DNA of 64,000 bases. Origin: CAYGBW01 sp964348185 (lineage in GTDB: Bacteria > Desulfobacterota > BSN033 > WVXP01). The notes under the pieces are model-generated. The model ran no database searches. It was not told the origin of the DNA and worked only from the letters and a program-made list of their open reading frames with translations. Below are positions 7,984-16,902 of this stretch, piece by piece. The translations under genes were made by a program, and so were the position numbers. Location: the NCBI GenBank assembly GCA_964348185.1, contig CAYGBW010000101.1, forward strand, positions 4,836 through 68,835. The letters are read 5' to 3'. How positions within the stretch are numbered: the first letter of the stretch is position 1; the number at the start of each line of letters is the position of its first letter.

Positions 7984-8637
7984 TTGAGCAAGCAACGCAT
8001 CTTGATAGCCGAAGACCATACGATCCTGCGAGAAGGACTGAAGGCGATCCTATCCTCGAATCCGGATTTTGATATCGTCGGAGAGGCAGAAGATGGCCGT
8101 GATGCTATTCGATGGGCCAGTAAACTCATGCCTGACCTTATCTTGATGGACCTTTCCATGCCGAGGATGAATGGCATGGAGGCTATCAGAGAGATAAAGA
8201 GGCGATGCCCGGCGACAAGGATCTTGGCTTTGACCGTTCACAGGACCGAGGAATACATCCTCGCGACCCTGCAGGCGGGTGCGGACGGATATGTCTTGAA
8301 GGATGCAACCCAAGCCGAGCTGATGATGGCCATAAACAGTGTTTTGGCTGGGAAGCCCTATCTTAGCCCTGGAGTTTCTGAAAAGGTGATCGGGGGGTAC
8401 CTCGAAGGGAGAAAAACTTCGACATCCAGCTCACCGTGGGATACCGTGACCCAGCGAGAGCGAGAGGTTCTGAAGCTGATTGGCGAGGGGTACAAGAACA
8501 AAGAAATTGCCGATTATCTTTGTATCAGTATAAAGACGGTGGAGAAACACCGGGCCAATCTCATGAAGAAGTTGGACCTCCACAGTGCTTCGGCCATGAC
8601 AGCATTTGCCATGGATAAAGGGTTGATTACGCGGTAG
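7984..8637 (+). CDS. NarL/LuxR-family response regulator
   Basis: 217 residues: an N-terminal receiver domain with phosphoacceptor D56 (LILMDLSMP) and switch Lys in GYVLKD, then a C-terminal LuxR-type helix-turn-helix (about 150-210) with TQREREVLKLIGEGYKNKEI and KTVEKHRANLMKKL. The TTG start is five bases beyond a GGGGGAG site; the ATG at 7969 lies inside that purine run and has no site of its own. The expected sensor kinase is not intact. Just downstream, on the opposite strand, is a decayed HATPase fragment of the NarX-like type, so this regulator may be orphaned or served in trans. Confidence 0.92.
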   Translation: MSKQRILIAEDHTILREGLKAILSSNPDFDIVGEAEDGRDAIRWASKLMPDLILMDLSMPRMNGMEAIREIKRRCPATRILALTVHRTEEYILATLQAGADGYVLKDATQAELMMAINSVLAGKPYLSPGVSEKVIGGYLEGRKTSTSSSPWDTVTQREREVLKLIGEGYKNKEIADYLCISIKTVEKHRANLMKKLDLHSASAMTAFAMDKGLITR

Positions 8638-8732
8638 GGATCGGTCAGGCCTGATGGATGAAGAATAATAGATGAATGGCCGCTTGCAGTCTCTTTTCTG
8701 ATCCTCCCTCATCTTCATTCCAAAAGACGTGG

Positions 8733-8935
8733 TCATTGGGCATGGACCGTGGGCCCTTTTCCTCTAACGGACTCAGTAGACAAAGCCCCACGTGATGGTT
8801 CTGTCCCCTCTCTCGTCATGGAGACTGTCAATCCTCTGCTGGCGTTCTCCAGAGAGACTATGGTCTCCAAATCGAATCCCTGTCCGTTGTCCTTGACGAC
8901 CCGTTCGATCCAGCCTGCCCCCGGTCGGTTCTACC
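8733..8935 (-). pseudogene. Relic of a NarX-type histidine kinase C-terminus
   Basis: Minus-strand translation upstream of the stop at 8733-8735 gives WIERVVKDNGQGFDLE, which contains the G1 box (DNGxGFD) of HATPase domains. It continues with ASRGLTVSMTRE (compare rGLGLxxMRER) and then GALSTESVRGKGPTV (compare GGxxxIxSxxGxGTxV). An in-frame stop lies just upstream, at about 8924-8926. No DHp helix or N-terminal part remains, so the gene is a fragment. It lies tail-to-tail with the LuxR-type regulator that such kinases usually phosphorylate. Confidence 0.6.
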
Positions 8936-9024
8936 CTAATGACAGATACAGGGAGAGAACGTTAGGGGAGGGGATGGGATCGGCGAGGCCCTTTGGAACG
9001 GTCTTCCATGGGTCGGTATCTCGC

Positions 9025-9054
9025 TTGATTGTCTTATCGTCACTCTGCTATGGT
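9025..9054 (+). promoter_or_regulatory. Probable promoter for the aldehyde dehydrogenase gene
   Basis: TTGATT (9025-9030) and TATGGT (9049-9054), 18-base spacer. This places the start of transcription near 9061, about 48 nt before the GTG start. Confidence 0.5.
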
Positions 9055-9108
9055 AACACAGGATGTCTCACTCCCTGCAGGAGGATGACGAATTCAGGAG
9101 GTTCTGTC

Positions 9109-10632
9109 GTGAAGGCCCTTTTGGAGAAACTACATCTCACGGACGTGAATTCCGGTGCATGCACGGGCCAGGACGAATGGATCACGGACCCGAAGGGAGA
9201 AGAACTGGTCTCATACAACCCGACAACCGGGGAGCCCATCGCCCGCGTCGTTGAGGCCACTCCTGAGGTTTTTCATAAGGTGACCGAGGTAGCGGCGGCA
9301 ACATTCAAAAAATGGCGTGAAACGCCGGCCACCAAACGCGGCCAGGTGGTACGAGACCTTGGCAGCGCCCTTCGTGAGTTCAAGGACCCACTCGGTGACC
9401 TGATCTGTCTGGAGATGGGCAAGATCAAGGCAGAAGCGCGAGGTGAGGTTCAGGAGATGATCGATATCTGCGATTTCGCCGTCGGTCTCTCCCGTCAGCT
9501 CTATGGCCTGACGATGCACTCTGAACGGCCGAAGCATCGTCTGTACGAGCAGTGGCATCCCCTCGGGGTGGTGGGTGTCATCACGGCCTTCAACTTTCCG
9601 GGTGCTGTCTGGTCGTGGAACGCGGCCATTGCATCCGTGTGCGGCGATGTGGTGATCTGGAAGCCTTCGACCCTCACCCCCCTTACGGCTGTTGCGGTGC
9701 AGCATATTACCAACCGGGTGATGGCCGATCATGGGTTCTCTGGCGTATTCACTCTGGTGGTCGGTCCTGGCGGGGACGTGGGGGATCTCCTGCTCAAAGA
9801 CAGCCGGGTGGTCCTGGTCTCTTTTACCGGATCGACCCAGGTAGGCCGTCATGTCTCACAAACCGTGGTTCAGCGCTTCGGGCGAACCATTCTGGAAATG
9901 GGCGGGAACAACGCCGTTATTGTCACCGAGGATGCAGACCTCGACCTTGCGACTCGGGCGATCCTTTTCAGCGCTGTCGGAACGGCTGGACAGAGGTGTA
10001 CCACCACCCGTAGAGTCATCGTCCAAGAGGCCATCGCTCAGGATTTGACAGAACGACTCCTAAAGGCATACCAACAGGTTCGTATAGGCGATCCCCTTGA
10101 CGAGACGAACCTTATGGGTCCCCTGGTGACAACCGGTGCCGTGGAAGAGATGTTCAAAGCCCTGGAGCAGGCGATCGCAGAGGGCGGCGAGATCCTCATT
10201 GGTGGCAAGAAGCTCCCGGACCTGGGACCGAACTTCGTCGAGCCGACCATTGTGAAAATGCCGGCCCAGACTGAGATCGTCAAGCGTGAGACCTTTGCAC
10301 CGATCCTTTATCTCATTGCATACAAGGGGTTCGAAGAAGCCATCAGACTCAACAACGAGGTGCCCCAGGGTCTCACGAGTGCTATTTTCACCGAGAGCAT
10401 GCGCAAGGTCGAAGCCTTTCTTTCAGTAAGTGGCTCGGACTGCGGCATCGCAAACGTCAACATCGGCACCTCAGGGGCTGAAATCGGGGGTGCCTTCGGC
10501 GGAGAGAAGGAGACCGGCGGGGGGAGGGAGTCCGGGTCAGATGCCTGGAAGGGCTACATGCGGCGCCAGACGAATACCATCAACTGGTCTGGTGAACTGC
10601 CCCTGGCCCAAGGTATCAGGTTCGGCGACTGA
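9109..10632 (+). CDS. ALDH7/antiquitin-type aldehyde dehydrogenase (alpha-aminoadipic semialdehyde dehydrogenase)
   Basis: 507 residues, full length for ALDH7. The catalytic thiol C297 (GTAGQRCTTTRR) and general base E263 (ILEMGGNNAV) are present. The antiquitin hallmarks are the C-terminal IGTSGAEIGGAFGGEKETG and MRRQTNTINWS stretches. The family oxidises 2-aminoadipate semialdehyde/piperideine-6-carboxylate to 2-aminoadipate in lysine breakdown, using NAD+. The start is the GTG at 9109, seven bases after a perfect AGGAGG; the ATG at 9085 abuts a purine run too closely and the frame upstream is not conserved. No other lysine-catabolism gene adjoins it, so the pathway role is inferred from family alone. 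Confidence 0.93.
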   Translation: MKALLEKLHLTDVNSGACTGQDEWITDPKGEELVSYNPTTGEPIARVVEATPEVFHKVTEVAAATFKKWRETPATKRGQVVRDLGSALREFKDPLGDLICLEMGKIKAEARGEVQEMIDICDFAVGLSRQLYGLTMHSERPKHRLYEQWHPLGVVGVITAFNFPGAVWSWNAAIASVCGDVVIWKPSTLTPLTAVAVQHITNRVMADHGFSGVFTLVVGPGGDVGDLLLKDSRVVLVSFTGSTQVGRHVSQTVVQRFGRTILEMGGNNAVIVTEDADLDLATRAILFSAVGTAGQRCTTTRRVIVQEAIAQDLTERLLKAYQQVRIGDPLDETNLMGPLVTTGAVEEMFKALEQAIAEGGEILIGGKKLPDLGPNFVEPTIVKMPAQTEIVKRETFAPILYLIAYKGFEEAIRLNNEVPQGLTSAIFTESMRKVEAFLSVSGSDCGIANVNIGTSGAEIGGAFGGEKETGGGRESGSDAWKGYMRRQTNTINWSGELPLAQGIRFGD

Positions 10633-10902
10633 CAGGGCCAGACGGCTATTCGCCTCGCCAGGTTGATCGGGGGGCCCTTCCCCTGAACCCTCCCAATGCG
10701 CTATGGGACGGACCGGGACCTGGCCTTCTGGCGGCTGGATTCCTTCCTCTTCCCCTATCTCGTCTATTTCTCCCCCCTGAAGGGTTGCAGGGCTGGGTGG
10801 AACCTGAGATGACGGTTCATTGAAAAAACCGAAAAGGAGAAGATTCAGGAGAAGAAAAGCACCCAAGAGGGGCAAAAGCCTTTGACCATCTATCGCCGTC
10901 AT
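10537..10902 (-). CDS. Possible small membrane-anchored protein
   Basis: This frame starts at an ATG preceded at good distance by AAGGTGA. It encodes a hydrophobic segment (LLPLLGAFLLLNLLLFGFF) followed by a Pro/Glu/Gly-rich tail. The last 32 codons overlap the 3' end of the aldehyde dehydrogenase gene in antisense, which argues either for a shorter functional protein or for chance. No family was recognised. Confidence 0.35.
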   Translation of the reverse strand: MTAIDGQRLLPLLGAFLLLNLLLFGFFNEPSSQVPPSPATLQGGEIDEIGEEEGIQPPEGQVPVRPIAHWEGSGEGPPDQPGEANSRLALSVAEPDTLGQGQFTRPVDGIRLAPHVALPGI

Positions 10903-11081
10903 ATCGAGTCTCACCTTCTTTCTGGCAGACTACTTCCCCCTTCACGATAGGGTAACACCGATCTCTGGGGATAGGTGACCCTGTCGATCCCCATTGGGTC
11001 ATGGGCTGTTGACTCCCTTTGAAACGACTGTTGCTCGAACCCCTCATCCCTGAAGCGCTTTTCAATCGACTTCGGTTTCTA

Positions 11082-11606
11082 TCATTCGCTTTTTCCAAAC
11101 CTCTCATAGGAGACGATCTCTTGGAGGGGTTTCCTGTGACTCTTCGGGGTCTCATCAGGGAATCCGACGGGCATCAGACTACTCACCCTCAAGCGTTTCG
11201 GAATCTTCAGAAGTTTCTTGACGGGCCCCTCGGATTTGGTATTCGCGATAAGAATCCATGAACACCCCAACCCGAGGCTGTGAGCGGCCAGTGCCATACT
11301 CTGATGGGCCAACCATCCTGCCTCCATCCAATGTTGGGAATCCTCCTCGGGATCGGCGCAAATCACAACCGTGACCGGAGCTTCAACGATTCCCTTGTAA
11401 TAAACGCTCCTTCCGGCTTCCTCGCTCAGCCTTTTTTTGGTTTCCTCCTCCTGAACCACGATGAATTTCCAGGGCTGGGCATTGCTGAAAGATGGCGCCC
11501 ACCGGCCCGCCTCCAGAATCGCTTCCACTTTCTCCCTCGGAACGGGTTGTTGTCTGAACTTCCTAATGGTCCTTCGGTTTAGGATAGCTTTGATGACCTC
11601 GTTCAT
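11082..11606 (-). CDS. Nitroreductase-family FMN protein
   Basis: 174 residues, at the short end of the nitroreductase family. The N-terminal FMN-contact motif NRRTIRKFRQQPV, the central RWAPSFSNAQPWKFIVV (NxQPW) and the C-terminal GFPDETPK are present. Such proteins reduce nitroaromatics, quinones or flavins with NAD(P)H as homodimers. The ATG at 11606 has a GGGAGGG site six bases upstream; ten upstream codons in frame lack conservation. It is co-directional with the threonine dehydratase gene 43 bases upstream, so the two probably form one transcript. Confidence 0.9.
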   Translation of the reverse strand: MNEVIKAILNRRTIRKFRQQPVPREKVEAILEAGRWAPSFSNAQPWKFIVVQEEETKKRLSEEAGRSVYYKGIVEAPVTVVICADPEEDSQHWMEAGWLAHQSMALAAHSLGLGCSWILIANTKSEGPVKKLLKIPKRLRVSSLMPVGFPDETPKSHRKPLQEIVSYERFGKSE

Positions 11607-11649
11607 TTTTCCCTCCCAAACGATCGATCCCCACAATCCTTAGTGGACG

Positions 11650-12870
11650 TCATACCACCGGGCAGATGGGATCGAGGTCCACCGTGTAGTCTTCCCCCTT
11701 CAATCCATCGAGGATTTCCTGGATATGATCGAATCCTCTTGTCTCCAGTTCCAGAACGACCTTGGAACTTCCAATGGGGATCTCCTTTGAAGTTCGGTCA
11801 TGGTAGATATGGAGAGTATTGGCTCTCCTTGCAGCGATTGCCCTAGAGAGATTTGCAAGGGAGCCCGGGGTGTCTCGAAGGGTGACACCGATTCGGATGA
11901 GTCGACCTGTCTTTGAGAGACCCTGGCCGATGATGCGGTCGATGAGGTTTACATCGATGTTCCCACCACTGATCACCAAAACACAGTTGGATCCCGTGGG
12001 TTTCACTCCTCCACCCAACAGGGTGGCGAGGGGAGCCGCACCGGCTCCCTCTGCGACGATTCTCTTCCGCTCGATCAGCATGAGTATGGCTGCAGCGATC
12101 TCATCCTCCTCGACGGTGACCAATTGGTCGACGTATTTCTGGATGATGGGAAAGGTGATTTTTCCAATGCTTTTTACGACAATCCCGTCGGCGATGCTGG
12201 GCCCCGGCCTGACAGGAACGATTCTTCCTTCTCTCACGGAGTGAAAGGCCGAAGCGGATGCAGCGGCTTCCACCCCAATCACCTGAACTTTGGGATTTTT
12301 CTCCTTGACCGCGATCGATATGCCCGAGATGAGGCCCCCACCCCCGACAGGAACGATAATGACATCCACTTCGGGAAGCTCGTCCATGATTTCAAGGCCG
12401 ATAGTCCCCTGACCGGCGATGATATCCTCATCGTCAAAGGGATGGATCATGGTGAAACCCGTTTGCTCGAGTTCCCTCGCACGTTCTTCGGCCTCTCCGA
12501 AGGATTCTCCATCAAGGATGACCTTTCCCCCATATCCTTTTGTGGCCAGCTGCTTCGATATGGGAGCGTGGAGGGGCATGACAATGGTGGCGGGGATACC
12601 TTTGTTAGACGCGGCCAAGGCCACCCCCTGGGCGTGATTGCCCGCTGACACAGCGATAACCCCTTTTCCCCCCGTAGAGGCTCCCAGTCTTGAGATCTTA
12701 TAGGAAGCTCCCCGTATCTTAAATGATCCGGCCCTTTGAAGATTCTCCAGCTTTAGATAGACCTTTGGACCCACCGTGGCGCTGATCGCGTCGGACAGGA
12801 GCAAGGGGGTGGAACGGATTGTTCCTCGGATAGTGTGGCGGGCTCGTTCGATCTCCTTCAGTCCGATCAT
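11650..12870 (-). CDS. ilvA: Threonine ammonia-lyase (threonine dehydratase) with ACT-like domain
   Basis: 406 residues. The PLP-dependent fold type II core is clear, with the Schiff-base lysine in GSFKIRGA (about residue 52), the cofactor phosphate loop VGGGGLISG and the late SGGNID motif. The last 80 residues form an ACT-like regulatory domain ([20 protein letters not shown]). This matches the single-ACT threonine dehydratases that deaminate threonine to 2-oxobutyrate for isoleucine synthesis or catabolism; whether it is feedback-regulated (IlvA) or catabolic (TdcB-like) cannot be decided here. GAGGGGAA precedes the ATG. It is the first gene of the two-gene minus-strand unit with the nitroreductase. 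Confidence 0.92.
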   Translation of the reverse strand: MIGLKEIERARHTIRGTIRSTPLLLSDAISATVGPKVYLKLENLQRAGSFKIRGASYKISRLGASTGGKGVIAVSAGNHAQGVALAASNKGIPATIVMPLHAPISKQLATKGYGGKVILDGESFGEAEERARELEQTGFTMIHPFDDEDIIAGQGTIGLEIMDELPEVDVIIVPVGGGGLISGISIAVKEKNPKVQVIGVEAAASASAFHSVREGRIVPVRPGPSIADGIVVKSIGKITFPIIQKYVDQLVTVEEDEIAAAILMLIERKRIVAEGAGAAPLATLLGGGVKPTGSNCVLVISGGNIDVNLIDRIIGQGLSKTGRLIRIGVTLRDTPGSLANLSRAIAARRANTLHIYHDRTSKEIPIGSSKVVLELETRGFDHIQEILDGLKGEDYTVDLDPICPVV

Positions 12871-12991
12871 TTCCCCTCGTCTTTTGGTCTACCGCCTCTG
12901 GCCGGTTCTAACCGGGTTATGAACGGGAGTCTGCCCGTCTCTTCGAAACCCCTTTTCTCGGTTGGAACGGGCTGAAAACCGCCTATTGGCC

Positions 12992-13021
12992 AAATTAGCA
13001 ACATTGTAGATAGCATGTCAA
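12992..13021 (-). promoter_or_regulatory. Promoter for threonine dehydratase unit
   Basis: On the minus strand, TTGACA (13021-13016) and TAATTT (12997-12992) with an 18-base spacer give a leader of about 115 nt before the ATG at 12870. Confidence 0.5.
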
Positions 13022-13088
13022 GGTGCTTTTTTGCCGCTCTTGCTGAAACCCGTCGTTGCTGTGAGAGCCACGATCTGCGGCTACCCAC

Positions 13089-13306
13089 TCGTCACTGAAA
13101 AACCCCTCCTGCGCTCTCTGTACAGAATTTTTGACCCGTTCTAAGGCTCGGTCGGATCTTCCGAACTCGGCCTGGCGGCCTCAGACAGCGGAATCTCGCC
13201 CCTTCGGGAGCACTCTCCTTCGGCAAGCTCAGGACAGGCTCTTCGCCAAGACGGGTAGCCCCAAAAACTCTGTAATGTCCGCTCCAGGGACATTTTTCAG
13301 TGACGA
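13089..13306. mobile_element. MITE-like element with 14-bp terminal inverted repeats
   Basis: TCGTCACTGAAAAA at 13089-13102 is matched by its exact inverse at 13293-13306, enclosing about 190 bases with no coding frame. The interior holds short palindromes and the phrase CTTCGGCAAGCTCAGGACAG, a motif that recurs in many environmental proteobacterial genomes. A further copy of the right end, including the preceding TCCAGGGxCA, lies at 37074-37100. Short size, perfect terminal repeats and multiple copies fit a non-autonomous mobile element. No clear target-site duplication was seen. Confidence 0.55.
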
Positions 13307-13360
13307 CCCCCTATTGAGGGTGACCCACGTCTCTCAATATCGAGGGGAGAACTCAGCCTG

Positions 13361-13390
13361 TTGACAGAGAGAATCCTTCCTTGATATGGT
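13361..13390 (+). promoter_or_regulatory. Probable promoter for ubiE/menG gene
   Basis: TTGACA (13361-13366), 18-base spacer, TATGGT (13385-13390). Transcription would begin near 13397, about 40 nt ahead of the coding region. Confidence 0.5.
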
Positions 13391-13438
13391 GCGACCAAGT
13401 GACTGAACCACAATGAAGACAATGGCGAGACAAACTCC

Positions 13439-14236
13439 GTGAGGAGTCGCGAGAGGAAGTTGACGGAACAACCGTTGCGGGACTTGGCGAATCGAGGCAA
13501 GGTGGTCTATTTCGGATATCGACCGGTTGCCGAGACTGAGAAGGTGAAATTGGTTCAGCACCATTTCAATACGGTAGCCGCTAAGTACGATCTCGCAAAC
13601 ACCATCTTGAGCTTTGGCCTCCACCACCTTTGGAAGGGGACTGCCATCGAGATGTTAGGACTAAAACCAGGGGATCGGGTTATCGATGTGTGCGGTGGAA
13701 CTGCAGATCTGGCAATATTGGCGGCCAGAGCTGTTGGAGCCTTCGGTCGGGTGACCCTGTATGATATCAATCGGTCGATGATGGACGCGGGTAAGTCCAA
13801 GGTGGCCGAGTCCTCGCTTACGCGGAGAATTATGTACGTCCAAGGGGACGCGGAGCAACTCTCCGTCGCAGATCAAACCTTTGACGCGGCTATGGTGGGG
13901 TTTGGCATCAGGAATTTGACCCACATGGAACGGGGATTTCAAGAAATGCACCGGGTATTGAAACCCGGAGGAAAGCTGATGTGTCTGGAATTCTCGAAAC
14001 CCACTGCCCCCTGGTTTCGCTGGCTTTATGATCTTTACTCCTTCTCCATCATGCCCTTGGTGGGCAAGATCCTGGTCGGGTCTTGGGAGGCATATACCTA
14101 CCTGCCCGAATCGATTCGGATGTTTCCTCTGCCAGAAGAGTTGACCGGTGTTCTGGAGAGAATCGGATTTTCTCAAGTCACCCAAAAGAAGCTGACCAAT
14201 GGGATCGCGGTTGTCCATTTGGGGATCAAAACATGA
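13439..14236 (+). CDS. ubiE: UbiE/MenG-type quinone C-methyltransferase
   Basis: About 265 residues. Hallmarks of the UbiE/COQ5/MenG family are AAKYDLANTILSFGLHHLWK, the SAM motif I VIDVCGGTADLAI, the family signature GFGIRNL, LEFSKP and the late TYLPESIRMFP. The enzyme methylates the ring of a demethylmenaquinone or ubiquinone precursor. The start is uncertain: the GTG at 13439 has a weak site, and a TTG a few codons in follows GAGGA. The next gene on the same strand is another methyltransferase 115 bases on. An obligate partner for the menaquinone-dependent chain encoded at 19.7-33.4 kb would fit, by inference. Confidence 0.92.
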   Translation: MRSRERKLTEQPLRDLANRGKVVYFGYRPVAETEKVKLVQHHFNTVAAKYDLANTILSFGLHHLWKGTAIEMLGLKPGDRVIDVCGGTADLAILAARAVGAFGRVTLYDINRSMMDAGKSKVAESSLTRRIMYVQGDAEQLSVADQTFDAAMVGFGIRNLTHMERGFQEMHRVLKPGGKLMCLEFSKPTAPWFRWLYDLYSFSIMPLVGKILVGSWEAYTYLPESIRMFPLPEELTGVLERIGFSQVTQKKLTNGIAVVHLGIKT

Positions 14237-14350
14237 GATCCGGGAGAGAACCCGCCCTTTAGGGGGTGGTCCAGTGGATTGGGCCTGGATCATGCAGAGT
14301 TGGCATCAGGTTATGAGGAACGACCCACTCGATTCACAGAGGCGTTGTCG

Positions 14351-15022
14351 ATGAAGCTAAACTGGGCCGAGCGGTGGGCAGTCAACAATCCGGTGCGTGT
14401 CATGGTCCAGAGCCAATTGATCCGTTGGATGAACAAGGTGAGGGTTCCGGGTCCAGAGGCCGTGGTCTTGGAGGTCGGGTGCGGCCGGGGTGCGGGGGCC
14501 GATCTCCTCCTTAAGCGATTTCAGCCCCGGACCCTTCATGCCCTGGATCTGGACCTCAAGATGATCCAGCAGGCCAAGAAATACCTCAGCCCGGTGCAAA
14601 GAAAAAAGATCTTCTTGTGTGTGGGGGACGTGGAGCACCTCCCATACGGGGACCACGCTTTGGATGCCGTTTTCAGTTTTGGCGTCTTGCATCATGCGCT
14701 TAATTGGCGGGGTGGGCTTGCTGAAATTGCACGAGTCCTAAAACGCGGGGGCATGTATTTTTTTGAGGAATTGTATCCTTCTTTCTATCAGAACTTCGTG
14801 ACAAAGCATGTCTTTCTCCATCCTGAACAGGATCGCTTTGTTAGTCGAGAGTTTAAGGAAGCCTTAGCAAAGGTTAACCTCGCCCCTTTACGTTGCCTGG
14901 AACGTGAGAGGGTAGGTATTCTGGGGATCTACATTAAGAAAATGAACAGCCTAACCTCGCTCAATAGGGAAGGTCATCAGACCCCCGAGCCAGCCGATAA
15001 GGGTCACCAGAGGAATGAATGA
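14351..15022 (+). CDS. Class I SAM-dependent methyltransferase
   Basis: 223 residues with a Rossmann methyltransferase core: motif I VLEVGCGRGAGADLL, acidic residue of motif II at ALDLDLKM, motif III-like DALDAVFSFGVLHH, then LKRGG. The ATG at 14351 has AGAGG eight bases upstream; earlier in-frame codons have no site. The substrate is unknown. It may share the UbiE transcript. The last 24 codons overlap the convergent cytochrome b5-like gene, and this tail is polar and probably dispensable. Confidence 0.88.
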   Translation: MKLNWAERWAVNNPVRVMVQSQLIRWMNKVRVPGPEAVVLEVGCGRGAGADLLLKRFQPRTLHALDLDLKMIQQAKKYLSPVQRKKIFLCVGDVEHLPYGDHALDAVFSFGVLHHALNWRGGLAEIARVLKRGGMYFFEELYPSFYQNFVTKHVFLHPEQDRFVSREFKEALAKVNLAPLRCLERERVGILGIYIKKMNSLTSLNREGHQTPEPADKGHQRNE

Positions 15023-15676
15023 TAAGACGAGTAAAAAGTAGATAATGCTTGTAGTCCCATAAGAGCTTAGAAGATCAGGAGCCGCGAGCCTCCAGACAAA
15101 AGCAACGATAGAGGCAGCCATCAAGACAAGGGAGAGCAGTATTTTGATAGTCACAGACCTCATGGGCTTTGCCAGGTAGTTCAGCCACCACGTGAAGAGT
15201 CCGGTGAGGATGGCGGGAACCATAAAGAGAATTCCACCCCCTAAACAGTGCAGCGCCGTGATCTCGAAAGGCTTCGTTCCTGTGATAACGTAAAGGATGT
15301 TGAAAAGGGGAGCGGAAAAGAGAAACACAATGGGAAAGTGAACGACCGAGGGATGGGGGTGGCGCCTAAGCATGGGAAAACGGGAAAGCAGATTCGACAA
15401 AGCCCTCGGCATGGGCCGGTCTGCGGGTTTTTCGGACTTCAAGAGGCCCTTTTCCGGAACGCGCTCCAGAACCTCTGGGCCATGAGGGGCTGCCTCCATG
15501 GCCGCAGTGAGGTCTCCCCCGGATTTGTGGCGTTTCATGTGAACACCCCCGGCCCACAGTTTGCTTTCACTGACATCGTACACCCTCCCCTTGTATGCAA
15601 CCAAGGAGGGGTTGCCACCCGATCCATTAGACTGTGCAAGTTCCTCTAAAGCAATCTCTTTTTCTTCGCTGGACAA
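14951..15676 (-). CDS. Cytochrome b5-like domain fused to DUF2231 membrane domain
   Basis: 241 residues. The N-terminal part (about 10-75) is a bacterial cytochrome b5-like/haem-steroid-binding domain (NPSLVAYKGRVYDVSESKLW, then RHKSGGDLT and APHG, where b5-type ligand histidines would lie). From about residue 105 a DUF2231 domain begins with HPSVVHFPIVFLFSAP and has four membrane spans. The combination suggests a membrane-bound haem protein in electron transfer; no partner is evident beside it. Translation starts at a TTG behind AAGGAGGAAGGA, a strong site that decides the start. It converges with the methyltransferase gene. Confidence 0.85.
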   Translation of the reverse strand: MSSEEKEIALEELAQSNGSGGNPSLVAYKGRVYDVSESKLWAGGVHMKRHKSGGDLTAAMEAAPHGPEVLERVPEKGLLKSEKPADRPMPRALSNLLSRFPMLRRHPHPSVVHFPIVFLFSAPLFNILYVITGTKPFEITALHCLGGGILFMVPAILTGLFTWWLNYLAKPMRSVTIKILLSLVLMAASIVAFVWRLAAPDLLSSYGTTSIIYFLLVLSFIPLVTLIGWLGGLMTFPIERG

Positions 15677-15963
15677 ATCCTTCCTCCTTCATCTCTTTTG
15701 ACGGACAAACTAGCCTTTATTCTAGGCGTACACCTGACTCGCTGCCCACGCACCTGCATCATGGGTTTTGACAGCACAGCATACAAGCGCTAACGGCTCA
15801 ATGCCCGAACCGAAGCCCTTGCCCTTTGCGATGACTCACGATCGTCGAGATCCTTGAGCTTGTCCTGATGAACAATTCACAGAGACCGAATCCTTTTAAA
15901 GTCTAACTCGGCTGCAGTTCCTAGATCAAGTTCCTTACCCAATGCTGACGATCCCCTTGAATC

Positions 15964-16902
15964 TCAGGTCATCAGACTAATCAAGACAATGACGAGCACG
16001 GCCAGGGGGTAGTAGCTGGCCTTGTTAAAGAGAACCGACGTCTGGAGTCGAGTCTGGGTCAGGTAAAGCCGAAAGGCAGGGATGAGGAGAAAGTAAAAGC
16101 CTGCAGCCAAGACCATCGCTACAAAGGGGACGGATAGCCTGACCGGAGCAAGCCCAAGGAGAACAGCACTCGACGCAACGCTGAGGGCCAGAAAACCCAA
16201 AATGATCACACTCGCGCCATGGAGCCCATACCGCACGGGAATGGGCTTAGCACGCAACCACTTGGCTTCCTCTAAATCATGCCAATCGTTGGGAACACTT
16301 TGGCCCCCGATCTCCCAGAAAAAAAGCCACGAGAACAGTAGGATCAGAAAAAGAGGAGAGGGATGGGGATCCACGGCAAACGCCCCAGCGATCCCTCCCG
16401 ATGTCTTGACCGCACCGCTCAACAGTGTGCGCAGGTGGCTGACATCCAGCAAGAGGCAGTAGACGGCCTCCAGAATGCATCCGATAATGAAGACAAGCGC
16501 ACAGACGGGATTCAATTGGTAGGCCCCTATCAGGGCCACGATCGCCCAAACCCCCGACCACCAGAGACCCTCCTTAAAACGCATCAATCCTTGGGCCATG
16601 GGGTGGCGCACAAATACCGAGTCCAGGTCACCCCCGCAATCATCGAGTCCGCCCTGCCGAATGGTCTCTCGATCCGCCCGATAGTCTACCAAGTCGTTCA
16701 ACGCATAAACCGCAGTGTACCCGGCAAAGGCGGTCAGAAGACCCAAAGCGGTCACCTGTATAGACGGAAATTTCCCCAGCCAGAGGAGGGCTCCCAAGGC
16801 GGGGGTGGCCAAATCCAGCAGGCCGTGAGGGGTTCGGGACAGGGCCAAAAAGAGCTTTAGCCGGGAGAATGCCGAAGAATTTGGAACCGGGATCGTCTCC
16901 AC
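15964..16902 (-). CDS. UbiA-family prenyltransferase
   Basis: 312 residues with eight to nine hydrophobic helices. The first Asp-rich motif is NDLVDYRAD (about 68-76) and the second is DWHDLEEAKW (about 205-215), the two Mg-prenyl-diphosphate sites of UbiA enzymes. The acceptor cannot be told: quinone head groups, haem or other aromatics are all possible. The linker between motif I and helix 3 has an extra polar insert (QGGLDDCGGDL). The GTG start at 16902 has only a weak GGGGA upstream. The location near UbiE suggests lipoquinone synthesis, by inference. Confidence 0.88.
   Translation of the reverse strand: METIPVPNSSAFSRLKLFLALSRTPHGLLDLATPALGALLWLGKFPSIQVTALGLLTAFAGYTAVYALNDLVDYRADRETIRQGGLDDCGGDLDSVFVRHPMAQGLMRFKEGLWWSGVWAIVALIGAYQLNPVCALVFIIGCILEAVYCLLLDVSHLRTLLSGAVKTSGGIAGAFAVDPHPSPLFLILLFSWLFFWEIGGQSVPNDWHDLEEAKWLRAKPIPVRYGLHGASVIILGFLALSVASSAVLLGLAPVRLSVPFVAMVLAAGFYFLLIPAFRLYLTQTRLQTSVLFNKASYYPLAVLVIVLISLMT

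Noticed and set aside
8749..9108. N-terminal extension of the aldehyde dehydrogenase frame
   Set aside because: Not family-like, lies over the kinase relic and upstream of the promoter; the GTG at 9109 has an ideal ribosome site.
13180..13300. CRISPR-like short repeats
   Set aside because: Only inverted repeats at the element ends; no regularly spaced direct repeats with unique spacers.
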